The notes below the pieces were generated by a model, which was not told the origin of the DNA, ran no database searches, and was given only the letters and a program-made list of their open reading frames with translations. Of a stretch of DNA of 64,000 nt, positions 35,435 to 47,030 are shown piece by piece (the first letter of the stretch is position 1; the number at the start of each line of letters is the position of its first letter). Source of the stretch: Clarireedia homoeocarpa (Eukaryota; Ascomycota; Leotiomycetes; Helotiales; Rutstroemiaceae); NCBI GenBank assembly GCA_001465935.1, contig LNKV01000005.1, forward strand, positions 1,178,001 through 1,242,000. Direction: 5' to 3'. The translations under genes were made by a program, and so were the position numbers.

Positions 35435-36677
35435 ATGAGAAGCTTCCTATATACTGTGGGGTTGTTGGCAGGAAACGCGGCAGCAGTTGCTGTACCTGGT
35501 GGTTCTTTCGGTGAGCATTTGGGTCCAACTGGGCCGTTGGGTCAGCAACCTAAGGGTGGATGGATACCGCATTTCAATAATTTGGTAGCATTCGGTGACA
35601 GGTAAAGACCCCAAATTTCCAAATTTCCAAGAATCCTCTGACAATCGAATGCGGCTGATAAAATTTCAATGATAGTTACACAGACGAGAGCCGATTGAGT
35701 TATTTCTTCGCTCACAACGGATCTGCCCCGCCACCAGGAACCCTACTACCCTCGAGCAACGCAACAGCCGGCGGAGGCGTCACGTGGGATAGATTCGTTT
35801 CGAACTACAGTGGAGCGAAGCTTTACGATTATGCTGTGTCAGGAGCCGTATGTTCCAATAAGATCATCTATCGATACCTGGACGGTATAAATGGTCCATT
35901 CCCCGATGTTGTCTATGAAGTCGACGCATTCGTTGCGGATACTAAATATGTCAATACATCAACAAACACCAATACCCTCTACACGAACCGCAAATCTGAC
36001 AATACCGTGTACTCAATGTGGATTGGTACAAATGATTTGGGAGAAGGGGCTTTTTTGACTGATTCATCTTTGGGGGGGACCACCATTCCAGATTACGTCG
36101 ACTGTATCTTTGATCGATTTGATGGCATTTATGCCGCGGGTGCTAGATACTTTGTCTTGATGAACCTGGCTCCATTGCAATTGTCGCCATTATATGGTAT
36201 GCCAGACGCAGGCGGACTTAACGCAAGTCATTACTGGCCGGATAAGGTAAGACTCTCCCGAATTTTCTGCCATTTCGCCATTACTCACAAAATCTCTAGC
36301 CAAGTAACATATCGGAAATCAGCGGTAAAATGAAGGAATACACTCAACTGGCAAACAGTATATTCGACTATCGTGTACCATACGAGTTGCTGATTAAGAG
36401 ACGCTATCCCGGGGCATCAATAGCAATTTTCGATACAAATACCTTCTTGACTGACATCTACAACCACCCAACCCAATATTTACCCGCGCCAGCCATAGTC
36501 GATAAGTCATACATTCTCTGCGACCTCTCCGGATCACCATGTCCCCAACAGCCAGGAAATCTAGATGGATATATGTGGTACGACGAACTTCATCCATCAG
36601 AAGGAACCGACAAGGTCATCGCGACCGAATTCATAAAGGTTGTGAAAGGAACTTCCAAATATGCTACATACTGGTAG
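35435..36677 (+). CDS. Secreted GDSL/SGNH esterase (acetylesterase-like, CE16 type)
   Basis: Secreted serine esterase, probably removing acetyl groups from plant polysaccharide oligomers. Exons are 35435..35601, 35676..36246 and 36300..36677, giving 371 aa. The signal peptide is MRSFLYTVGLLAGNAAA. Block I is NLVAFGDSYTDE with catalytic Ser56, whose codon is split by intron 1 (AG before, T after). Block III is MWIGTNDLG with its asparagine. Block V is WYDELHPSEG with Asp341 and His344. The order and spacing match fungal CE16-like enzymes. The exact start is supported by the signal peptide; the CE16 assignment, as opposed to another GDSL lipase, is a likelihood. Confidence 0.9.
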
Positions 36678-38169
36678 AAAGAAGTCTTGATTGGTTAGAA
36701 CTTACTTCTTCTGTTGTTTATTAATGACTAAACCAAACATAATATTCTCGAAAGTACGATTTATCCATGTTGCTTGCGTGTGTCACTATACACGATACTA
36801 TAGTATAATCCTTCAATCCGGTGTAACTCTGAATCCTCACTGGGAACGGCTTGCATATTCCATTCCGAGCAAAGCGAGGCTGTCAAGGAGCTGATCTTGC
36901 GAGATACTCGGTCTCGTTTCAGAAAATTGTAGAATGAAGCCATTCACTAAAAATTAGAACTTTTACTAGAATCGTTCGTTGCCGTGTGCCAGATCCCAAC
37001 TGACGAGTAGAAAAGCATATAACTACAAACTGGGCCAATTTCGTCTGAATGAGTCGACACTTCTTGGGATGCAATGTGAGCTTGTGCATTGTGCATGCTT
37101 AGGTAGAGAATCCTACCCAGATATTATTCCCTGCATCATCTTACCGTATGGGTGAATGCAGCACGAGAGGTACAGTCCTGATTCTGTCATTCGTTGCCTG
37201 GGCAGAGGGCATTTGCTATGAGAAATGTCCTGTGGCGAAGGCAATGTACGAGCAAAGCCCAGGGTCTTCCCCTATCACAGCATAATCGCTCAGCTGGATA
37301 GGATCTTTTCAAAACAACCTCCACCGGTCCAACGGCGTGCAGTATCTCACTTATTGCCACTCTTTCGCCGCGCAAAGCGAGTCTAGAAACCCCGAGAGAC
37401 AGAGTAAGAGATACGAGTGCCCAAAGCAGGTAGAGATGGACTTTAATACTCGATCCCATGTCATGCATAAATATAACCGCAGTAGCGGTCTTCCTTGTTT
37501 TGACATTAATCCGAGCTTCTCGGCCTATCATTTTCGGGAGATGTGATTGTTTCGGCTAAAAACCTTGTCGCACGCATTCTGGGCTCGCTCGCTCTGTCTC
37601 GGTTCACTCGTCGATTGTGCATCTGATTGAAACGCCCATGAAATTCTTGACCACATAGCACACCTCAGCACAGCACAACCCCAGACCAACTACCCACATC
37701 CGGATCCTCAACCGCTGTGCTGCAAAAGGGAGAGGACATCAGCAGAGGGGAAATATACAAAGGCCGCTGCTATTGCTATTGCTATTGCTCTCGCTATCGT
37801 GCAGCACAAGATACTCGAGGAAGGGGGGAAAGAGAGAGCTGAGCACCACGCAGTCATCCACATCCACTTCCACTTCCACACGTCTGTTATCCAACCACTC
37901 ATCGCCCTTCGATCCCACATCCACCCAATTTTTCTTATTCCTTACCATAATAATCACATCCCATACTACACCCCAGAAATAAACTACTACCCGAAACGAT
38001 ACCACCAAACGGAGATCTAATATCCTTGGCATTGCCTTACGCGCATTCCCGAACGAACGAAACGTCAATCTATAGCATTTCCCCAGCTAGCATTGCCGTG
38101 CGGCGTATGTACGACTTGAGATCATGCTAGGCAGCCTATCATAGCTTTTTATTTACTTTCCCAAGAGCC
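36678..38169. other. Intergenic region
   Basis: 1.5 kb between tandem genes. Around 37762-37790 is a TGCTAT-like hexamer run, and 37855-37890 contains CCACTT-like repeats. No gene seen. The last 400 bp should hold the promoter and 5' UTR of the Gln-rich gene. Confidence 0.5.
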
Positions 38170-40037
38170 ATGTATGCACCGAATTACGCTTTTGGTCCAG
38201 GGAACAACGCGCAAGCTTTCAATCCAAATGGCGGCCATCCACAGGCCCCTCAGACTCCCCTTCAACCCGGTCAACAGCCTCAGCACATGATGTATAACCC
38301 TCAGCAGTATGCCGTCGCAGGCCATCCCTCACCCTATGGCGCGTCTCCTGGTCCTGGCATGGGTGGCAATGCAGGTGGAATGGGAATGATGCCAAACACC
38401 GGCATGGCGCATATGCCTGGTGGAAATGGTAAGTTGCACACTCTATAGGATTGGTTTCGTAATCCGCTATACTATCATATTCCTGCTGCGTAACTTGTGC
38501 ATATCTCGATATTCTCTTTCGAAGGTAGCTGAGCGTCTTGAATCACACATTTCCATTCGCACGCAACAGTTGTTCTCGGCCCCCAGCCTTCTCTGTTGAG
38601 TATGCCAAAAGCGGCTTACGATTGCTCACAATCTGAATCAAGCAAAAGTAATAATGGCTGACCATTTTATTCCTGATAGTGCCGTCTTATCAGACACCTT
38701 ATACAAGCTCCCCATATGGCAGCAACCTACCTACATCCTCGTCCGTATCACATCCTCAAAATTTCATGCCGACAACCTCAAATGCGCCCTCTCAATATGG
38801 GATGAACCCATCATCGATGCTTCCTCAGCAACAACTCCAAATGCAACAACGCATGCAGCCGCATCCTTCGTCAACACCGACGCCCACGTCCGCGACTTCC
38901 CGTGTGTCTCCATACGGCAATTTCCCTCAGAATAGCCCACCGAGTGTCTCAACAGCCCAATTCGCCATGCCGCAAAACCAGAATCAACAACATCAGCAAC
39001 AGCAACAAACGCCTAACAACAATCTGCAATCGCAAGGAGGCATGTCTTTAACGCCGCAGACCCCAAATTTCCCGCTAGGGGCGCAGAATCCCGAAAATGC
39101 GGGTGCGGCTCTCGCGACCCCGCTGAGTCCTGGGTCGGAACATCGAGAAAAGGAAAGGGTTAGCGTTCTGTTGGAGATAAATCGAGAGATGCTGTTTGAA
39201 GTTGTTCGAATTCAAGGTCTTCAAGCTAAAGCGAAAAGCAATCCGCCGCAGGATCCTGCAGAGAGAGCAAAGCTCGAGCAAGATATGAAGGCTGCGACGA
39301 AGGAATATGTTGAGTAAGTTTTTCTTTCATTGGAGTAAATAAAAATATGTTGCTGACCACTTCTAAGATGCATGCGACGCCTACAATACAACCTAGCCTA
39401 CCTCGCAGCAATTGCCGATCGCTCCCACAAGCCCGCTTCTCAAGTCCCTTCACACCCCGCCGTAATGAGTGCGCCATTCATAGCTCCCGCTCCCAAATCC
39501 ATCAAAATTACAGCGCCGGCGACGACCAATGGCGACGGTTCACCCGCACCAGCAACCGAAGAAACACAAGAAGATCGCGCGAGGATAATATCAGAACTAT
39601 ATAAAAGACTCCAAGACCTCTTTCCCGGCGTCGATCCGAAGCGCGATGTCGCGCCCCAGCAACCAAACGCGGCAGCCAGAGCTCAAGCGCAACAGCACGC
39701 CCAACAGATTCAGGCGCAGAAGCAGGGTGATATGGGTCAGAATATGACGGCCGGCCAGACTCAATTAGGACAGGGACAAATGTCACAGAACGGCATGTCT
39801 CAAGGTGGGGGAGGACAACAGCAGCAGCAGCAGCAGCAGGGGGGCATGGGTATGACTGGGGCAAATCTTAATCAAGCTCAAAATGCCCAGTTGCAGCAGC
39901 AACAGCAACAACAGCAGAAAATGCAAAATGAAATGCGTATGCGAATGATGCAGGAGGCGCAGAAACATCAACAGCAGCAGCAGCAGCAGCAGCAGCAACA
40001 GCAAATGATGAATATGGGTCAGATGCAGGGGAGGTAA
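38170..40037 (+). CDS. Gln-rich SS18/Snf11-like (SSXT-domain) protein, putative SWI/SNF subunit
   Basis: Exons are 38170..38428, 38680..39313 and 39368..40037, giving 520 aa. The key is a conserved island at about residues 245-315: REKERVSVLLEINREMLFEV, then EYVECMRRLQYNLAYLAAIADR across the last splice. This has the layout of the SSXT domain of human SS18 and yeast Snf11 (a helix, then E-C-x-x-x-L-x-x-N-L-x-Y-L-A-x-I-A-D). SS18 and Snf11 are subunits of SWI/SNF remodelling complexes. The rest is Gln/Pro/Met-rich, with four polyglutamine tracts in the last exon. Such proteins are often annotated only as glutamine-rich. The first intron is 251 nt, long for this window, and its acceptor is the least certain point. 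The domain assignment comes from motif recognition, not a search. Confidence 0.72.
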
Positions 40038-40586
40038 TAGGTTGTTGTTTGAGTAGGGTGAGTGAGTGGCTGAATACTTTGCATGTTGGGTTTGGAAAAT
40101 ATTTTGGGTTTTGGGTCGTGTATGGGCATGTGTATGTGAATGCGAATGGAGGTGAGAATGGGATGGGATTGGATTGGGTCGAATAGGATTGGATAGGATG
40201 GGGTTGGATGGTATTGGATTGTATGGGCTTGGACTGGATATAAATGTGACATAGAATGGTATTTTGATTCAAATGCCAATTGATTGATTTGTTTGTTGAT
40301 TGATTCATTGATGGATAGATGGTTGAACAAACAGATAGGTATACAGACGATCTGATCTCTCTATTCATCTCGTACGTATCTCAGGAACTTTTCTTTTCTC
40401 CTCACCCTCCCTCTCCCTCCCCCTCCCCCTCCTCTTGGCCCTCGACTAAGCTATCTATCTAGCTGGAAGTTCGGGATCCATTTCCATTTCCATTTCCATT
40501 TCCCCTTTTCTCCTCTCCTTTGTTTTGCTTCTTGTTCCTATTTTGGTTGATATGTATGTATGTATGTATGTGTATCTTGCGGACGA

Positions 40587-40617
<31 letters not shown>

Positions 40618-41539
40618 ACTCATCTAAGTTCACGTCTCGATCTATATCTCCATCTCTCTCCGTCTCGGCGTCCCTGCATACGTGCATGCATCCAATCCTA
40701 TTCTTCGAGTAGCAGTCTCGCGATATTTCATTCTCTACGTCTTTTGAGCTCTCCACTCTCCCCGACCACACTGTTCAATTGCACCAAACCAACGCGACCC
40801 AAGCCAGAAGAAAAAAAGAAAGATGATAAAGAGTTACAATAATTACACAATTTTTTTTTAACATTCTCAATTCGTGCTGTCTCAATGAAGATGCATATGC
40901 ATGCATCCATTCATTGATTCATTCATTTCTTCCAATCCTGCCCCGCTCATATCGCAGAGATCGCTTCTTATTTTTATTCTCATCAACATCCCCATCCCCA
41001 TCACCATCACCATCACCACAACCAATCATACAGTGCAGTGTAGTAGTGTGCTGTAGAAAGGTGAAACGAAGGAGACAAGCGTAGACCTGAGTAGAGTAAA
41101 GTAAAGAAAAGAAAAGCATAAAAGGAGAACAATCAAATATCAATCCATCCCAAGGGGTATCTGGTAAAGAACCAATCAATAAGAAACCCAACGACAAAAA
41201 CGACAACCAGAAGACCCAAACCAGCCATCCCAGAGCAGACCAAACCAAACCACTAACTAGTTCATCCTACCCTCATGTATTTCACACCAATCACCCAATA
41301 TGCACGCAATCCATCCATCCATACCATCCCACCCTAATCCATATTATCACTTTCCATGCCAAAAAAATATCGATCCACCATATTTCGCCACACCTGCAAC
41401 CAATTGAAAACGAAATATTCCAGTACTTAATAGCAATAAAGTAATACTCACCAACTACCGAAAAGGCTGTTGCAAAATCTACAATTTTATCACCAGAAGT
41501 AGTAATATTTGCAGAAGCCAGACCATACCAAAACTAACT
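40038..41539. other. Convergent intergenic region rich in simple repeats
   Basis: 1.5 kb between two 3' ends. 40155-40240 is a degenerate GGATTG/GGATAG run, 40481-40505 is TTTCCA repeats, 40591-40617 is (GCT)9, and 40983-41018 is CATCAC/CATCCC repeats. An ORF with polyalanine over the GCT run is not supported as a gene. Confidence 0.6.
40591..40617. repeat. Trinucleotide repeat (GCT)9
   Basis: Nine uninterrupted GCT (CAG on the minus strand) units in noncoding DNA, 0.55 kb downstream of the polyglutamine gene. Confidence 0.95.
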
Positions 41540-44500
41540 TCAATGTGTCTTCTTCCTTGGTCTCTCTCTTTCACGGTTCTCCGACATTAAGAAGCGTTCC
41601 TTATGAATAGTGTATTCCTTCATCGCCTGATCATGAGCAGCCATTGCTGCAACCCAGTGGCTCAAGACAGCTCCATCCTCTTTCAAACCACGTCTGTAAA
41701 TATCGAGACCTTGGGTGTTCTCCCATCGATTTGAGGCCAATGAATCGTTCTGGTTCTTGCGGGCAATGATGTGAAGCATCATACGTTTGGAGAAGAGATC
41801 CCAGTCTGCCATGTACGACGTGAATGCTGATAGATAGATTCCCTGCGCCATGGGCGTATGGTGGCCCTCAGTAGTGTATTTGGGAGCTGGGGGTGGCTTT
41901 GGAAGGTCGAGAGAAGAAAGTATATCCTGGATTTTCAAATCTTCAAAATCTACTTTCAGAGTTTCGGCATCAACAGGAGATTGAGAAGAGGCAGCAGATC
42001 TCTTGAGAGGCTCAGTATTGATCTTAAGTTTATCATCGGCTCTCGGGCTTGGCTGTGGTGGAGGCCCAGTAGCTAACGGTGGAGTGTCAACATCCATTGC
42101 ATCCGGACTAGATGAGCCGGTAGCGGGAGTTTGTGGCACTTTTCCTGCTCTGCCTGCGAAGAGAGGTTTTTCATCGGAGCTTTCGTCATCACTACTAACC
42201 ACGATAGCAGCAGAACCCACTGTGGGTTTGGAGATCGGAATTTTTGGTTTCCTAGAACCCATTCGTGGAGGAACGGAGGGTTTGCTTGACGACGGGAATG
42301 CAGGCGGGGCAAAGGTTTGGGGTTTAAAAGTTTCCTCCCATTCTTGTGCCGAGAATTTTGTGCCACCAGGTGATTCTATCGGCGTGTCGGCATCATGTTT
42401 TGTCGCCGAGAATAACTTAGGATCGACGGGGCGAATCTTGACAGGTGAACTCCTTCCCAATTTACTGTTGGACTGAGCGCGTGGGCGAGAGCGAAGAGGA
42501 ACTTGGCTAGTCTTTTGTTCTGGTACAAAATAGTCACCGCCAGCTTGAAACTTCCCATGCCATTCTTCTGAAGAGAACTTGGTATTGATACTATCTGCAC
42601 TAGCGCGCTGGAAACCGGTGGGATACGTAGGAGAAAAAGTCTGATCGTCCAATTTCATAGAGAAGCTAGTTTTCGGTTTTAGATTAGCCTGGGCACTCAA
42701 TTTTGCCAGTAAGGAAGAACGCGGCTGGCGAGACAATGATGTGGATTGACACTTATTAGCAAACTCCGGCTTGACAGCACTACTTATCTCAGCCACATTT
42801 GGTTTGCCTGGATCTAGTGTTATACTTATGCCCTGCGAAGTTCTGGGCGATTGGAAAGAGCTCTTCGTGCCCAACTTTTCAGCACGCTGCTTGTTTAACA
42901 ACAATTGGTCGACGACCCTTCGTTGTAAGGCTTCAAAATTACTCAAGGACCGAGGGGGTGCAGATGCTTTGGAGGGGATCTCGTCTAGGACATCCGTTTG
43001 GCTAAAATTCATGGCACCCACAGAACGTGTCGATACTCCACTGGGAGGCACATCCGACTCGAGTTTTAAGGTTAGGGATCCATCCGGATAGGTTTCTTTT
43101 CGTGCATCCTGCATACGCGTAGAAAAGGACAGGGGGTGAGGATTAAGAGGAGCGCCAGACACTGTCGCACGCTTTACGTGATGAATCTGCTCCTTGCGAT
43201 TTAGAAGGGGATAAATAGAAGATTTGCCATACATTGAAGGTTCAGGTTTAGTTTCGACTTTCGGTTCTGGTTTAGGTTCAGCCTTGGATTCGATATTGGA
43301 TTCAGCCTTGGATTCGATATTGGATTCGGCCTTGGATTCGATATTGGATTCGGCCTTGGACTCGGTCTTGGATTCGGTCTTGGATTCGGCCTTGGATTCT
43401 TCTTTCTCTGGACTAGAACTAGTGGTGGGAACATCTGAAGGGAAACCGTTAACTGAAAATCTTGCATTTGGATTTTCCCTCAGCCATTGCTGGAAGGCCG
43501 ATAGATTGCTGCTGGGCTTACGTTGACTCTGTGTTCCTCCACTGGTGGTAGCTTCCTGCTGTTCCTTATTTGGTGTGGGCCGCCTAGCCTTAGCGAATAC
43601 TCGGGGTCTTTGAGGTCGGATAGAGATTTCTGGACCATTGTCTGAAGTGGACGACGAGTCGGGTGAGGTGCTGGTAGGGGCTGCTGGTTTTGGCGTGCCA
43701 CTATCGCGAGGAGATGCAAGATTAGGATCAGACCCAGTTCTAGGAACGTGTTTTTTGGACTCCATGCTTGTAGCCCCTTCCCGTGTGCTTTTAGATCTAC
43801 CAAGATTAGCTGTATCGAATGGATCGAACTTTTCTCCACCAGAATTAGCGTATGGTGTGCTAAGACGAGGCTCAAAAGGTGCTTCTTCTGTCTCCGTAAA
43901 GTGCCTCAAAGGATCGCTTGTATTGACCGAGGGGCGTGTGCTGTGATTGACGGGTGGTGTATCATTGTAGGATGGGACGTCCCTGGGCGGCGGATCTGGA
44001 ACGGTTCTGTTGGAGCGAGTTGTAAAATAAGAACCCTTTCCTGCAGCTGGCTCATCCGCGTCTGGATTACTGGGCATGAATCCATTCTTTCTCGGAACAC
44101 TTGTACTTTGCGGTCGTGTGTAAGATGATGAACCGCCGGACGACTGTGCAGACCTAAACTCGTCATAACCAGGCTTAGACCTGGGGGGTGGAGCATGCTT
44201 GTAGCTGTTACTCTCCTCTCTACCTGACTGTGGCATGTACTCTTTGGGGACGGCTTTGGGTGTAGACCATGTCGAACCCGGACCTGGCCTTGTCGAAGAG
44301 GAAGACTTCGTATGACCTTTCATACTCTCCCAAGCATGAAATGTACTCTTCCTAGCTTCAGCACCTTCTTGTGCTGCGGCAGTTGGCGGCTCTTTGGGGG
44401 TCTGGAAACCTGCATATCTTGCGGCGCCAGCAGAGGGTGGAGGATTCTGTTTAGGACGATACGGCGGAGCCTTGGGAGGTCGAGGGTATTCTGAGCCATA

Positions 44501-44853
44501 GCTCGAATATGGGTTGCCTCGGGTCTGCGCTCTAAAGGCTGAAGCTGACGTGTATCTATATCTTGATCTGGACTCATCGTATCTGGCTCGCTCTGTTGGA
44601 TCTGTGAGAACTTCGTGTGCAGATTGTATTGCTTGAAACTTGGCAGTAATGTCGCTTTCTTTCCCTATATTTCGATCTGGGTGATACAAAAGAGCTGCCG
44701 AGGGTTACGTTAGTTGTGCGAAAGGGCGCGGCAAGTGGGCTGGGAGTTCTATGTACCAAGTTTCCTGAATTGCTTCTTAATCTCAGCGACCGAGGCCGTT
44801 TGATCGATCTCAAGATCAGCATAGTAGTCCCGGTCAAGATCCGCTTTTACCAT
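41540..44853 (-). CDS. Large J-domain protein with a long disordered tail
   Basis: Exon 1 is 44757..44853 and exon 2 is 41540..44694 (62-nt intron), giving 1083 aa. The J domain is at residues about 8-70: DYYADLEIDQTASVAEIKKQF, then RKLALLYHPDRN with HPD at 37-39, then FQAIQSAHEVLTDPTERARYD. It should stimulate an Hsp70 partner. Everything after is Ser/Pro/Lys-rich and disordered, with repeated acidic-basic units (KAESNIES) encoded by the minisatellite at 43281-43400. A folded-looking C-terminal segment (YLSAFTSYMADWDLFSKRMMLHI, ending in basic residues) may be the specific binding part. The HPD lies right after the intron; a single-exon model starting at MYHPDRN would cut the J domain in half. 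No Cys-rich DnaJ central domain, so this is a class C type. Confidence 0.88.
43281..43400. repeat. Coding minisatellite, 24-bp and 12-bp units
   Basis: Three 24-bp units (43281-43352) followed by four 12-bp units. On the minus strand they encode KAESNIES and ESK(A/T) repeats inside the J-domain protein. All steps are multiples of three. Confidence 0.9.
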
Positions 44854-47030
44854 AGTGAAGGTAGGTCAGTCGAGACCAGTCGCAAAGGTCGAAACGATGT
44901 TAAAGTGGCTTGTATTCCCAAAGGCTTGACGACGAAGTAAATGGTAGATAATTCTGAGACCTGGTTGTGACAGATGTGTTATTGATACAACTAAAATTCA
45001 CCATTCGGAAGGAAATCGAAATTCTAGAATGTGGCAGGTAAAAGAGTGAGGAGACGGTCGGTATGGCAGAAGGTAGATGTTGTTGTTGGTCCCGCAATTT
45101 TGGATCTATTTTCGAATCGACGAGAACGAAAGTTGTCTAGGCAGCGCGTCGGTTCCTGACAAGCCACAACAGTGCACTTCAGCTTGTGCAGAAGGGGCGA
45201 CTATGTAGTTGTGATGGTTTGAATCTTTTGGACGATGTCGAAATTGAATCATCGAGGGCCTTGAGAAGGGTCTTGAGAAGGGCCAAATGTCTGTTTTTCG
45301 AGTAAGGGTACTCGGAGGCTAGGTACAAAGCGGTAGTAAGTAATATGAAGGCCGCGGTGCGCGATGCGGGAGAGAAGAGGAGGTTTTTTTCTGCCTGTGA
45401 AGAGGCAGGGCTAAGTGGGTTCTGGTGGGTATGGTGAGGCAGGAGGAGCAAACCGTGGCGTGGTAAGGAAGAACCTAGCTAGGTGAGCACTGAGCACCCT
45501 TGCCTGGACTTCAGATGGATCTTGAAGTGGGCTGGCTATGGATAATGCTAATGCACACCAGGATCTCGTTGCCGATTTATTCTTGAGAGAAGGATAGAGT
45601 ACGAAGTGCATCCAAATCGGAGAGGGTAGGATTGTAGAATCTCGAAGCTGGTACCTATTTCGTTCGTTCGTTTGTGTATATTTGTGCGTGCGTGTGTGCG
45701 TGTGTGCGTGTGTGTGTGCGTGAGATGCGTGAGATGCGCGAGATGCGCGAGTGCGTGTGTGTGTGTAGTAAGGTTCCAGCAGAAAATGACGTACTGTAGA
45801 GAGAGGAATAGTATGCCCAACGCAGGTCGGTGGAGGGAAGACTCCTCTCTGTAGGCAAAAAGCAAAAAGCAGAAAGCAACTGAGGCTGTGTGCGGTGCTT
45901 TCACTAGAACTTATTGGGTGCTGCAGTTGCTATGCTGCAGCAATGCAGATCTTCCGAATAGCGAATGAGGGGTACTGGTCCTGTACAGCTGTACAGCTTC
46001 TAGAAACAAACAAATGGTAGGTGCGTTTTCTCCCTCTCAGTTGCTAGGTTGGACTCTTCGCCGCTCGCCTCTTCGCCTCTTCAATTCTGATGGAGAACAG
46101 ATTTGCTGCGGGTAGACATGCTTCGCTTCGTCTTACTCTCTTTCTGTCCTGTCCTGTCCTGTCCTGGATTGTTTGCCGAAGATGGCTTGCTTGCTTGCTT
46201 CACTTGGATCTGGTTGCTGTGTGGCTTCTTGGGGTGTGACGAGATCTGATTCAGATTTTGGACTGGCCTAGAGGTCGGTAGAAGATACCGTGAAACTAGA
46301 GCTATCGTCGCTATCTGCTCGTGTACGTATCAGCTGCAACGAAGATCAAATGCTCGACGTCAGTCAAACACGGGAATGAGACACGCTAGTACGAGCACAC
46401 AGATCACGAATAAGGAACGCAATCTTCCAAAAAGCTTCAAACTTCAAATTTCCTGAGTACTTCCATTTGTTCAAGCCAACGCCAATTCCATCGTTCTTGC
46501 GCCTGAGCCATGTCTACTTCAACCAATCGACGGCGAGGGCAGGAGGTGTGTAACAATAACAAAGATTCTTCGAAGAGTCCTACATAGCAATTTCTAAAAG
46601 GCCTAGAGACCATGAAGGCTTCATACTGAATACTTGTACTAAATACCGTGTCGCCATATGCTCGGCTCGTCACCCATATCATATGTATAGTAAATGGTTG
46701 GCCAGTAACGCATTCGCCAAGAACGGTATTCTGGACCATCAGACCTTACAAATAGGATTTATGCCCATTGCCTACGAGAGCCACGTGTTTTCGGCTCATA
46801 CCCATTGATGCCCACCATAAACGCCCTTTTCCATACAAAAACAATACTCCCGCTCCTACATCAATTTACAATGAAGCTTGTAGGACCGTACCAAAATAAT
46901 GTCCCCCAGTAGATCCGACCTTAAGAAAGAAAGAATCCAAACGACCATGGTTTCAACGACATCTCAAACCAACCCTACTCAGCCCCGTATCTCGGCATTC
47001 ACGCTCTCCATTTCAAGACAATTACCCTAC
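44854..47030. other. Intergenic region
   Basis: 2.2 kb between the J-protein start and the INCENP stop. Contains a TG/CG-rich run at 45680-45765 and CTGTC pentamers near 46146-46165. Open frames here have no splice logic or family likeness, so no gene is called. Confidence 0.55.

Noticed and set aside
40525..40842. ORF encoding a polyalanine tract
   Set aside because: It is the (GCT)n repeat read in one frame; flanks are simple repeats with no family likeness or splice logic.
45548..46739. Minus-strand ORFs with His-Thr repeats
   Set aside because: They read through TG/CG microsatellite DNA; composition is repeat-driven.
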